Below are positions 42,238 through 53,328 of a DNA stretch of 64,000 nt, piece by piece (the first letter of the stretch is position 1; each line of letters starts with the position of its first letter). Below the pieces are notes generated by a model. That model did not search any database, was not told the origin of the DNA, and saw only the letters and a program-made list of their open reading frames with translations. Origin of the DNA: Russula earlei. Lineage: Eukaryota; Basidiomycota; Agaricomycetes; Russulales; Russulaceae. The position numbers were made by a program, and so were the translations under genes. Location of the stretch: assembly GCA_025769875.1 (NCBI GenBank), contig JAGFNK010000129.1, positions 1 to 64,000 on the forward strand, in the 5' to 3' direction.

Positions 42238-45200
42238 CATTGGGTCGTCCAGCCGTAGCGGAGTAGAATTCTTTGAGGAGTCTGGGGGCGTTGAGGTCGT
42301 GGTGGTCGACCCATGAGTCATCTGATGATGGGTAACCTTTCCAGTGTACGAGATATTGAAGTTTACATGTTCGTCCAAACCTTCTGGCATCTAGAATGGC
42401 CTCGATCTCGTATTCTTCTTCGTTATCGATGATCAGAGGAGGTTGTGTAAATGGCGTGCCATATTCTTCCGTTTCTATATATGGTAGAAGTAGATTGACA
42501 TGGAAGACGTCGTGTATTTTCATGGATGGTGGAAGTTGGAGTTGGTAAGCGACTTTAGAAATCTTTTTTACGATGGGAAAGGGTCCATAACGTTTTGGGG
42601 TCAGCTTGCGGTTCCCTCGTGTCTTGAGGTTTTTGCCTTCTAACCATATGAGGGTTCCTTCTTTCATTTCCAGGTTATCAGGTCTGGAGGGTTGTTGTTT
42701 TCGTTCTAAAAGTTGTTGTGCATTGTGTCTAGATTGTTCTAGTTCTTTGAGTCGATTGGTTGAGGCGGGAACGTTGTTGTCTTCGAGATTTATGTCAATT
42801 TGAGGTTTAAATCCCATGAGGAGTTCGTGTGGTGATCGTCGTGATGTTTCATGTTTCCATGAGTTATGTGCATATTCTGCAATGGGAAGCATTTTTTCCC
42901 AGGAGTGTGGATGGGTCGCGGTCCAGGGTCTCAAGTATTGTTCTAGCCAGGCGTTCATTCTTTCGGTTTGTCCATCGGTTTGGGGGTGAACGTGGTGGAC
43001 ATGTTTTGTTTGATGCCTAGATTTTTACATATGGCTTTAGAGAAGTTTGATGCGAATCGGGGGTCTCTGTCAGATATGATTCTTTTAGGGACACCAAACC
43101 AAGGCACGAGGTGTTTCAGATATTCGTGTGCGACACCTGTTCCGTCGATCGTTTTGTTACAAGGAATGAATTTGGTCGCTTTAGAACATCCTTGATCGAC
43201 AATTGTGAGGATACTGTCGAATCCTTCTGATCTTGGTAAATCAGTGATGAGGTCCATCGATACGTATTGAAAGGGGCCTTGTTTGACGTGTGTGTCGAGT
43301 GGGAAGGTTGTGGCTTTCTTTCTTGGTAAATTGGTTTTGGATTCCTGGCATTTGGCACAGCCTTTTATGTATTGTTCTACAAATTGTCGTAGTCTAGGTC
43401 CTTCGTAGTGTTGTTTGACTAGGTCCCATGTGTTGGCTATTCCTGGGGTGTCCTGCAGGTGGGGCATTGTGAAATTGTCAGTAGGATTTCTCGTCATTTG
43501 TCTAGTTTGTCGGGTAGGTAGATTTTTCGTGTGAATATTTCAGATGGGAGGAGGATGGTTTTTTGTTCTTCTACCCCCTTGTTAAGGTCTTTGCAACGAG
43601 AAAGTGTATCGGCAATTGTATTGGTGTGTCCCGGGATGTGTTCCATAATTAAGTTAAAGTCTTGCATATATTGCATCCATCTTGCTTGCCGTCCTGTTAG
43701 TTTCTGTGATTCTTTAAAGTATGTAAGATTTTTGTGGTCTGTCCTTATCTGGACAGGCTTTTCTGCACCTAGGAAGAATGGTCGGCTGCTTTTGAGGCCA
43801 AAGATGACAGCAGCCAGTTCTTTATCGTGTGCATTGTAATTTCTTTCCACGTCTAGTAGTGTTCTTGAATAGAATGCTATAGGATGGAGTCCATCTTTAT
43901 ATTCTTGGGAGATAACTGCTCCTATGGCAAATCCTGATGCATCGGTGTCAAGGATGAATTGTTTGGTCCAATCTGGAGTTCGGAGCACTGGGTAGGATAC
44001 GCATGTATCTTTCAGTGATTGGAATGCTTGTTGCTCTCTGGGTGTCCATTCCCATTGTTTATTCTTTTTTGTTAGGTCGTTGAGTGGTCTAGCTTTAACT
44101 GAGAAATTTGGGATGAAATTGCAGTAGAAGTTGTAGAACCCAAGGAAGCTTTGAACTTCCTTTAATGTTTTTGGTGTAGGCCAGTCTCCAATTCCTTTGA
44201 CTTTTACTGGGTCCATGGTGATTTTTCCTTCGCCAATGATTACTCCTAGGTATTCGACTTTTCTTTTGTGGAATTGGCATTTTTCTGGTTTAAGATATAG
44301 GTCGTGTTGTTTCAATTTTGACAGGATGTGGTTAACTTTAGATTTATGTTTTTCTTCATCATTTTCTGTGGCGATAATGATGTCGTCCATATAAATCTTC
44401 AGCCATCCTTGAGCAAGTTCTTCTTCAAGGATGTCGTCCATCATCGTTTGGAAGGTTGCTGGGGAGTTAGTCAATCCGAAAAACATTACCATTGGTTCGA
44501 ATAATCCATCGCTGGTTTTGAAGGCTGCTTTCCATTCGTCTCCTTCTTTAATCCTAATGTTGTTGTAGCCCCATCTGATATCAAATTTAGTAAAGAGTTC
44601 TTTGCCTGCTAGGGCATGTATCAATTCTGGGATTAAAGGAAGTGGGTAGACATTGGGTATGGTCCATTTATTCAGGTTTCTATAGTCTTGTACTGGTCGA
44701 AATTTGCCATCCTTCTTTTTGATCAAAAAGAAGCCACTTGCATATGGTGAGTTGGACCTTCTGATTCGCTTTAATTGTAGGTTTTGTTCAAGAAATTTTC
44801 CTTGTTCTTCTTTCTCTTTGGGTGAAAGGGGGTATACTCTGCAATTGATTGTTGTAGGGGCGTCGGGTTTAAGGTCGATAGCATGATCCCACTTTCTTGG
44901 TCCAGGGAATCTTTCTGATTTTTGTTCTTCAAAGACTTGGCCGTAGGCATGATATTGGAGAGGGACTATTTGTTGCCAAGTCAGTTGTTTTGATTGTACT
45001 TGGGATTCTGCTAATTGTTGGGCAATCGTAGTTTTTCGCAGTTGTGTTTGTACCCAAAGTTCGTCACCTTCTTCCCATTGTGCGATGTTCTTTATCCATC
45101 CTGGTGTTTCTTCATCTCCAGATAAGGTTATTTTTCCCATTAATGTTCCATTGGTCCAGTTGATTTTGGGATTCATTGATTCGAGGAAGGGGTATCCTAA

Positions 45201-45548
45201 AATCAGATTGTCTTGTCTGATGTCTGCTACAAGGAATTGGTGTTTGCTTTTTTGTCCCAGTAGTTTTAACTCTAAGTCTACCGCTTGAGTGATCTTTCCT
45301 AGGCGATTAGGAGTGTTATCAATGTTTTTTACCACTCTAGGTGTTAACAATTTTTGTGTTCTCAATTGAAGTTGTTTGGTTAATTTGGGGGATATGAAGC
45401 ATTCAGTTCCTCCACTATCGATTAACGCGGTTTTCTTTTCAGCTTTTGAGGTTCCAACATATATAGTCAATTTGACCTGCATTGACTTTTTTCTTGTAAT
45501 TTTATATACATTGGTACCTAGGGCCCGAGCGATCGCCGATATGCTCAG
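42233..45548 (-). pseudogene. pol: Pol polyprotein of element 4, several breaks
   Basis: Conserved sequence starts at the CTG overlapping the gag stop (45546-45548) and precedes the first ATG. The protease motif is LIDSGGTECFI; the usual residue after DSG is Ala or Ser, so Gly is odd. Reverse transcriptase has KIYMDD, and RNase H has LDTDASGFAIGA and NYNAHDKELAAV. The frame is open to a TGA at 43494-43496 (LPDKLDK then stop) where element 3 has CGA. Small insertions near 43470-43445 disrupt the HHCC finger region. A 1-bp deletion near 42985 breaks STAFHP of the integrase. The remainder, MNAWLEQYL to the chromodomain (EYEIEAIL, YLVHWKGYP, SWVDHHDLNAP), is open to the stop at 42233. Confidence 0.9.
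43572..43585 (-). other. Second copy of the polypurine tract inside pol, element 4
   Basis: TTAACAAGGGGGTA on the minus strand, same location in pol as in element 3. Together with its 5' flank it shares 19 nt with this element's own 3' polypurine tract. Confidence 0.55.
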
Positions 45549-47248
45549 GCATCCGAAAAATCCTTTCCTTCGTCATCATCGGTTTCTCCATTCAACATCC
45601 TAATAAATTCCTCTCTTTCTTCTTTAGAAAGGGCTTTGGCAGCCTTCGTGACTTTGGCTGTTGCACTTTCTTCAATGATCTTGACAACGGAGGACTTGGA
45701 TGTGGTGGTGGTCACTTCCGCTGTGCATGCGTGTGTCGGCTCGCGTTTGGGTTTCGTGGGGCAGTCTCTAGCAAGGTGTCCTTGTTTTGAGCAATGAAAG
45801 CACCTGCCTTCGGCATGATGTTTTTCCTTGTCAGCTTCAGTGATTGCTTTGCGCGCTGCGCCTGCGCTAGTATCCATTGTGTTCAGGTCGCGTGGTGGAA
45901 GGCATGCGCATGGTGCGGTAGCGCTGTTGGTGGTGTTGCCGTGCACGCCCCAATTCGAAAGGCGGGCCCAGGGGCAATTGGTGTTTGAGTTAGTGTTTCT
46001 GTTGTGAGTGTTGGCATGGTCAGTGAGGACTGCGTGTTTGTGCATCCAGATGCGATGTTGCTTCTGGGCGCCGGACATCCATTCTTGAAAGGTGGTTGGG
46101 TCTTCTTGACTGATGATCGCTTCTACCAATGGTTTGGGGAGACCGCACGCGAATAGACGCATGACCATTGGGTCATCTGTATGTAGAGACCCTCGTCGAG
46201 CTAGTAGTTCAAAGTTAGCTATATATTCATCCAAGTTGTTGTCCTTCATTTTGAGTTCTCTGTAGCTGGTCTTGCGCGCGTTCGCATTTGGCGTAATTCG
46301 GTAAATGCTCGTTTAAATTGCTGCTCCATGGCTTGCCAGGCAGTGAGGCCAAAGGGAATTTCTTCTGGATCGAGCATGACCTTTTCAAGCCATTCGTCCA
46401 TAGCTTCGACCCAACCGTCGACACGAGGTCCTTCCATTAGTGATAAGAAATAAGCACATTTCTTAATGGGATTTTGAGCAATTTTGCTGTCAAAATTCAT
46501 TCTCATGAAACGTCGAAACGCAGGTGAGGAATGCGTGAGTACGCACGCGATCGCCGTTGAAGGCCTTGGGTGGGACGCCTTCAAGCTTACCGTTGTCGGA
46601 GGGGCATGCGTCGCGGTCGTACATGGCGTATGCACCATAGTCGTCGGGGTCTGGGCTTGGAGGTCGTCTTTTGCGTCCTTTGAAACCTTGGAACAAGGAT
46701 GGGCGTGGGTACAGCCTGCGCCGTTCCGGACGACGCGAGTTGTTGAGGTATCTGTGCTGGTGGTTCTTCTGGTTTGTCGGTCGCGAACGAAAATTTGTGT
46801 TGTGGTTTGTGGTTCTTGTTCCATAGGTTCGGTGGGTGCAGGTCCAGGGGTCGGGGCGCGAGACGGGTTCTTTGAGTTAGGAATCGGTTCTCCAGATTTA
46901 ATGAGCTGTTCCATATCAAGACCTTTGAGAGGGTCAAAGGTCAGTCCAAGAGCTGGGCGTGCGAACATGGTAAGCCTCGAAGTAGTCTTCGTGGCATTGA
47001 ATTTCGAACCATACACCGTAGAGGGTTCCAAGGCCTACCTTGGCCTTCCTGTAATAAGCATAGTATCCAGTCCAGGGTACACTGTCTATTCCTACTCTGA
47101 GGAAATGAGCATTTTCTCTAAAGGCCTCAGGAACAAGAGCGTCGTCAAGGTCCAGGTTCAGTTTGAAGGGACACTTGAGTTTCTTTAGTCCTTCTTCTGT
47201 GGGTTTTCCTTGTCCTTTGAACCTCCAGTCTCTGGCCATGGAAGTCAT
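45545..47248 (-). pseudogene. gag: Gag of element 4, several frameshifts
   Basis: The ATG at 47248 starts MTSMARDWRFKGQGK, the same N-terminal extension as element 3 (LRVGIDSVPWTGYYAYYRKA, LGTLYGVWFEI). Frame changes occur near 46950, 46700, 46500 and 46250, so capsid sequence appears in three frames: KLEGVPPKAFNGDRVRTHAF, then FDSKIAQNPIKKCAYFLSLM, then ACGLPKPLVEAIISQEDPTT. The zinc knuckle CFHCSKQGHLARDC (~45800-45757) and the acidic end GKDFSDA with TGA at 45545-45547 are intact. Confidence 0.85.
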
Positions 47249-47316
47249 CTTTCAAAAATCAGTTGTATTCGGGGGTGGATGCGTGTGTACGCGTTCAGGG
47301 TCAAGGGTTCGAGGGT

Positions 47317-47327
47317 AAGTTTGTTCT
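47317..47327 (-). promoter_or_regulatory. Primer-binding site of element 4, one mismatch
   Basis: AGAACAAACTT on the minus strand, two bases after the LTR. It matches the complement of AAGCTTGTTCT (47571-47581, just downstream of a TATATAAG at 47608-47615) at 10 of 11 positions. The mismatch is a G to A change. Confidence 0.7.
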
Positions 47328-47329
47328 AA

Positions 47330-47801
47330 TGTCACCAACTGGGGGCAGTGTTGCTGACAAATCAGTTCACGTGCGAGACACTAAGTCTTCGCAAGTTTCG
47401 GGGATCTCAGAGACAGTATTGCCAAGGCAAACAGTGTTCCGCGGAAAGGAGAGATTATGAATAAGTTTTCACGTCAAGAAGACTTATGAGTGGGAGAGGT
47501 TTCAGACCGATTGCTTGATGTCTTGCAAGCCTACAAGTCCTGAAGCTGGAAACCAGTGATATTTCACAGGAGAACAAGCTTAGGGCTTGTCCTTGTCAAA
47601 CAGAAGTCTTATATACATACTAGATACTATATCAAATAGTATTCATGAGGTGGAAGCGAGGCGATTCGAACTGGAACACGCAGGAAATGTCTGGTATGTG
47701 TGAGGCTACGGAAGGGTCATAAAACATGTGGGAAACTTGAGACATGTCCGGGTAGGCTTATCCGGTTGCCAGTCCGGTCCGATGTACCGGTTCTTGTGAC
47801 A
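47330..47801 (-). repeat. 5' LTR of element 4
   Basis: 472 bp. About 21 bp shorter than the 3' LTR because of one deletion beside CACGTGCGAGAC near 47370. Confidence 0.94.
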
Positions 47802-48757
47802 TTTTCAATATCTTGAACCTTGAGATTGCAGCAAGTACAAAAATTGGTAGCCATCGGACTTGCAAATCCACTGGCCTGACGTGCAGCTAGCATATCAGAA
47901 ACAACAGGAGCAAGTATAGTGCGAACTCGACAGCCTTGGCTATGCCTCGCCATTCGAGAATACCACACACCAGGTTCAAAGAACTCGAGTAAGACCTCAA
48001 CGAGAAGTCTAAGGCTGTGGTTAACATCGGACAGAGAGGGTTTCTTTGGCCCAGGAATTATGCCAGCAAGAAACATGTTCTCTGGGCGATATCATAGGTG
48101 GGACGGAAGGTTGAGCAAAATCAACCAAATAGTGGTCAATGAGACGGTTTGTTTAGCCTCCTTCATGTGAAAGGGGTTGAAGCTGTCCATCGAGAATGAA
48201 AACGCCAGGCGGGTTTCATCAGCTGGCCCTGGGAGGAAACGTTCACCCGTTTTCAGGAGAATCTTGCACAGATGTCCCGCATCCCACATGTCCTCCATTA
48301 TTTTCTTTTGTTGCCTCCAAAAGCCTTTGAAAACTTGTTCCTCAATAGCAGGCCGGGAAAGTAGTCTCCCGACCCATTGCTTCAGATCTTGTGCTTCATA
48401 CTTGGACCGAGGAATGGTGTAAGAGCTGCCATTGGTGACAATAGTGTGGAATAAGGATTCACCACAGGCCGTGCCTTTTGAGACCCATCGGTATGTGCAG
48501 TGAGCTGGCGCAAATAGGTGATTGTTTTTGGGGTCATCAGGAGAAACTGCTATGGGATGGCAATGTTCCGAGTTGTCAAAAGATGTGGGCGCTTTCCTCT
48601 TTTTGGTCTTGATGGCCGAATGCGGATATAGGGCATAGCACGAAGGGCAGCAGATGTAGCTGTGAGTGACGGGATCAAGATCATACATAACGAGGAGTCT
48701 TCTAGGGTCCTTCGGCACACCATTTGTCAAGGAGCAAAGAGACTCTTGGCTATTCAA
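47802..48757 (-). pseudogene. Plavaka-like transposase, N-terminal/middle part
   Basis: The minus strand reads YDLDPVTHSYICCPSCYALY, TYRWVSKGTACGESLFHTIV, WVGRLLSRPAIEEQVFKGFW, RLAFSFSMDSFNPFHMKEAK and TIWLILLNLPSHL, then MFLAGIIPGPKKPSLSDVNH and FEPGVWYSRMARHSQGCRVR, ending CNLKVQDIEN at the insertion point. A TGA at 48092-48094 replaces an Arg codon between LPSHL and YRPENM. The order and motifs match the mushroom Plavaka/CACTA transposases. The downstream half is at 38364-40408. Possible N-terminal exons lie further right. Confidence 0.82.
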
Positions 48758-49933
48758 AAATGCTCCTCATCCTGGCCAGTAAAATAGCTGTGCCATGGCG
48801 AGGAAAGTGGTATAGAACGTACATCGCCAGAGTTGTCACATACATGACAAGAAGTGTTTTATCTTGGGGATGCCTTGTTGCAAAGTACTTTTCTGGAGCA
48901 TTGTTAGCCAGAGTGACGCAGCAGTTATATATATATGTGCACATGCCTGTATTGTTGACAGCACCTTTGACGCCATGCACAGCCCGTTGTCCCGACCATT
49001 CGACTTCCTTCAAGGTATTGATCCTGACCAGCTCTCATAAAATTTAGTCCTCCAAGTCTTCTTTTTCATCAGTAGGTTCTATTGATTCAAGTATATCTAG
49101 GATCTCGCAAAGACAATGTTCATGCTCTAAATAGACTTGATTTTTGAATACTAGTTTTAATGCATATAATCCAGTGTTAGGACACCTAAGCTGGTCGGGG
49201 TGGTGCCTGCGATAAGGACTGCTGATGACAGGGTCATTGACAAAGTCTAAAGACTCAATATTGGGCATCCATGTGGAACATGCTATAAGTTCAGCATCTA
49301 GACAGGACAAAAACTCCATAGAGACCCTGGCAGATACCAGACCATTTTGAAATAAGGAAAAAATGTTTGTGTGAGAGACAGAGAGATGGAACGTTCCCAA
49401 GAAAACCTTTGTTGTCGGACAAAATAGGCAGTGTGTTCAAGTGACATTTTGAGATTGCCTGCTTCTCCAACAGAGGTGAGGCAATTCTTTGGGGTTCCCC
49501 GCACCTGTTGCCAATTGCTTCGTGGGAAGGTGGAATGTGACAGTTGGTCACATATGTAATATCACACTAGATCTCTGGAATGGGTGGATAACATTTGCTA
49601 GAGCAACTATACGGCCCTGGGCAGTGTGATCTAAAATCCATGTGCCAACCTTCATAGGTGTTTGCAGTAGAAGTTACTAGTTCCCGTCAATAGACTCTGC
49701 ATTTGCATTCTACAGTGTGATAAGCCACTCGTGCACACTCATGCTACAAGCCTACAACTCCAAAATTTCAAGGGTAATGACAAACGAACTAGTCATGATG
49801 AACTGCACTAGAACAAGTGCTCGTCACATACTCAGGTAACCTTGCTGGTATCGCCCTGACTTCTGACCAGAATTTTGGTTGTGAACTTTCCGATTGAGTC
49901 ATGATCGAACGCTCAAGAGTCTATAGTCATAGT
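48758..49933. other. Region upstream of the transposase; one possible exon
   Basis: 49044-49400 (minus) is open and reads FLSCLDAELIACSTWMPNIE then HEHCLCEILDILESIEPTDE. It may be an N-terminal exon of the transposase or unrelated. A short (AT)n run is near 48926. Nothing else is recognised. Confidence 0.4.
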
Positions 49934-51526
49934 TTAGTTTAGATAAGGCCCAACGAAGAATGTAGGAAGAACATACGCAATTACGTCCAAGCTGTGGCTG
50001 AAATCATATGGCTCATCTTTCAGACACAGCTTATATTTCACATACAGTGTTTCCCTGCCCTCCAGCCACTGTGGGTTGTAGGCATTGGGAGGCAGGCCCG
50101 GGGGCGCATATACCTTTTCATGCACCTTCTGGGACCCAACACGCAAGTGGGCAAACGCTCCGCGCTTGTCATTTGACCAGCCATTGAGGTGGCTGCGATG
50201 GTGCAGTTGATCGAAAACTTTGAGCCAACTGTGCAAGTCAGGGTGTCGTCAATCTGGCTTGACAACTGTATACTTGATCTGGTTGGTAGCTGGATCGAGA
50301 TCAGATTTGTCAGAGGACATGCCATCAACTCCCAACGTGTCCAAGATAGGCAGGTGCCACTGAAGTGGTTCATACTGTTTAACAATGTCGCGACAGCGAT
50401 GAAATAACTACATTGCAGATCAGTGACCATGAGGATAGTGGAAATGAAATGACAGTCACCTGGTATTTACGCTGCCACCGGCTATGTTTGGATTTCTCCA
50501 CAGCCTTCTCTGCCTGTGAGAGCACGTTGCTTTTATGATGTGACTTAAGACTCTTGACCCTGGTGCAAAACACCTTCTCTATTGCCTTCCGCATTTCCAC
50601 TGTATCATCATAACCCATCTTCTTGATCAGATAACTAGTAAAGACTCAGCCAGTGGAAACATTCCAGGGAGATTTTGGGGTACCTGCTATATCAATCATA
50701 AAGTCACTCGCAGTAGCTTCGCAAGCCCTCATGCCATGGCCAGTACGTTCCCATTGAGCTGCAAATGCGACAAGGCGAGAGGGCTCAGGTGTCCTGCCAT
50801 ATGGTGGTTCTATTATTAAAAGAGAAGCAAGTTCAACCCAGACCAATTTCTACGCAGACATAGTCAGCTCAGAAAGACGTTGCGAAGGTTGATTCGGGTA
50901 CTGACAGCGAGTGCCTTTTCTTCAATCCCACGCTGTTGTGGGCTTCGTCTGCGTCTGGCCTCCTGAGTCCTGCCGCCAACGCTCCTGGGGTCACGGTTTT
51001 GGCCTTCTAGGGTTTGGTGGAGTGGACCAATGATGGGAGTATGACTTCCCAGTTGACTCGTAAGCTGACTTTGGCCTAGTGGTGGGTGATTAATTTCCAG
51101 CTGTGAAGACAAGATTGGCTGGTGAGATGATGACTGGGAAGTTGGTGGAGGTAGTGACACAGGAGTTGTGGGCACTTCTTCGGGTTCATAGGATGGCCCA
51201 GGCTATTTTGGCAGTTTGAGGATTGTTTTTCCATTAAATTGACAGTTGCGAGTCAAATGAGGGAAACTCATGTGCGATCTTGTGGAACTGCCCCCAACTT
51301 GCTCACCACTGTGGTCTTCTGGCTCGAGCACCTCCTCGAGATCCTCAGCTGTTGCATACCATTCTTCCTCAGGTGTTGCGTACTGTTCTTCCTCTAAATC
51401 TGAGTTGTGTGATATTGGCGAATCCAGAGCATAGAATCTTTCTGGGTCCTGCATATGTTCATCAGTTGGCGAGATATGGTCCACCTCAGCCAAACTTCTG
51501 TCACATGGGTCCATTTGTATTTCCAC
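49934..51526 (-). pseudogene. Spliced gene of unknown function, one nonsense codon
   Basis: Exon-like blocks on the minus strand: an acidic N-terminus (MEIQMDPCDRSLAEVDHISP, EEQYATPEEEWYATAEDLEE), a Ser/Pro/Gln-rich block (51175-50864), WVELASLLIIEPPYGRTPEP (~50830), MGYDDTVEMRKAIEKVF then KSKHSRWQRKYQ (50618-50463), a GTGACT donor and TGTAG acceptor (50462 to about 50412), LFHRCRDIVKQYEPLQWHLP then GVDGMSSDKSD, a TGA at 50249-50251 where Trp fits, and LKVFDQLHHRSHLNGW then GLPPNAYNPQWLEG. The GMSSD and GLP..Y.P.WL pattern resembles, from memory, an unnamed protein family common in mushrooms. I cannot assign a function. Confidence 0.55.
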
Positions 51527-53284
51527 TGACCCTGCACAGATGCTGGTCTATACGAAATAGGTCAGATATTATACTCCTGCATGTAGTTGGAAATCCATAC
51601 TCTGTCCTCTTGGGCCCACTCTGTATGTGTCATCGTGCTGGCAATAGATCCACAACTAGGACTCCGAATCATGTTCCCTTTTCCTTGATTAGGGACAGAT
51701 ACTATAGCCCACGGTGTGGCCTGGATTTCCTTGAGCAATGTTCAACTTCTTCAGAACAACTAGCAAATAATGGAAAAATAGGCATACCATGCTCATGATA
51801 TCCTGACTTTGGTTTGTTGGTGAATCACTTCTCTCGGAGGTACCTCCACGGAATCATTTCCTCCTTTGAGCTTGAAAACATGTTAAGAGGATGTACATAG
51901 TAGTAGATGACATGGGACGAATCCTTACATGTTTGGTCATGTTCTGAGATAGGCTCTGAGCCGGTGCCAACGTAAATCAGCAAACGAAATTCATCTCAGC
52001 AAAGGGAAAACCTCACCGCTTCCTGAATGAGAACCATGTTGTTTTTCAAGTGTTGGAGGTGTCATGGCATGATGGGCACACCAATCAGTCTCATCCATGC
52101 TAAATTTTGCCCAGCCATCTTCGTTGTCTTCAGATGAGTTTGCAACCTGTGCATGCAGGGTGTCACCTACACGCCGACCCTTGCAGCGGCTAATGACAAG
52201 ATTGGGGGCTGAACTACTGGTCCTTCCTTCAGTGGCTCAGTAAATCCTGTTGGCTGATCTCATATTAGTAACACTTACTACTAGATCGAGGACAAAGAGG
52301 GATCTTGGGTGGGCAAGCATTGATTTGCTCGTTATCAGTTGTAGTCATGCATCGCACCATAGGTCACAACCGCACTTCCAACTTTCAAAGCAGGCTCCTA
52401 AACAATGGCAAGGTGGCCCAGATGGGTAGGTAACATATACACACTTTATAGTCGTGAGTCATAATAATGGTGCCAAACCATCACTAGTATTGTCTTCAGA
52501 AAAAGGTCGCATTGTGGTCCCAGGTCGGTATGAGCACTATATATCTGCACCAATTGTGGTCTTGAAAAGGCTTAAGTTCAGTATGACTCACCCTGTGTAA
52601 AACATCTCCCCTTTCCATTGTCCGATGCATTCTCCCTTCTAACCAGAATATCCTGTATTTGGATGGGCCAGGTGCAGGAGGATCTGTGGTTCACTCTACG
52701 TAAGCATAAGGGCTTGTAGCATGGCGACACTCGTTCAACGCATGGTTGATGTTACTTACATGCTTCAATTTCTTGTGAGAGGCAACCAAATGAGGAGTCA
52801 GTTGTCCAATTGAATGGGGACAATGTGAGGACACTCATGAGGCATGCCGCGCGTGACTTCTGATTGGAAAGAACTAATAAGTCATTTATTTACTACTGAA
52901 TTTGAATTATGAACTTGCCGACTTTCAAGCGCATATGCTGCCACTGAATAACTCACGCACCACCAATTTCACAGCAACCCATAGGATGCAAGGATACCTT
53001 GTCCGCTACATTTGACTCATGGGGATCATTATTACCGCGTGGGAATAGGCAGCTTCATGTTGCCCATTCTCAAACTAATTCATTCTGTCTACAATAGATT
53101 TGATGTCAATGTTTGTGTAATCATAGATACCCTGCATCCGGAGACTTGTACATCTCTGAATCGTAACTACTGGCTGCACGCTCGCTCTCAAGCCTTTCTT
53201 CATTCTATGGAATGGCTGCTCATTTGAAAAGTTAAACACAAATAGAAAACTGAGCAATCAAGTGCACAAGCCTTCCAAGACAGA
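51527..53284. other. Non-coding flank; right end is duplicated sequence
   Basis: No recognisable gene in 51527-52860. From about 52880 it resembles 33290-33777 next to WD40-like copy A. Confidence 0.45.

Positions 53285-53328
<44 letters not shown>
53285..53328 (+). repeat. (CAT)n microsatellite, about 15 units
   Basis: 44 bp of CAT repeats in the same position as the 29-bp tract beside copy A. Confidence 0.95.

Larger units (their letters stand above)
40409..47801 (-). mobile_element. Ty3/gypsy chromovirus element 4, complete but degraded
   Basis: LTRs 40409-40901 and 47330-47801 enclose gag, pol and ORF3 on the minus strand. The target duplication is TTTTC (40404-40408 and 47802-47806). 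It is the same lineage as element 3 but clearly older: the LTRs differ in length and sequence, and every gene has stops or shifts. It inserted into a Plavaka-like transposase gene. Confidence 0.95.
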
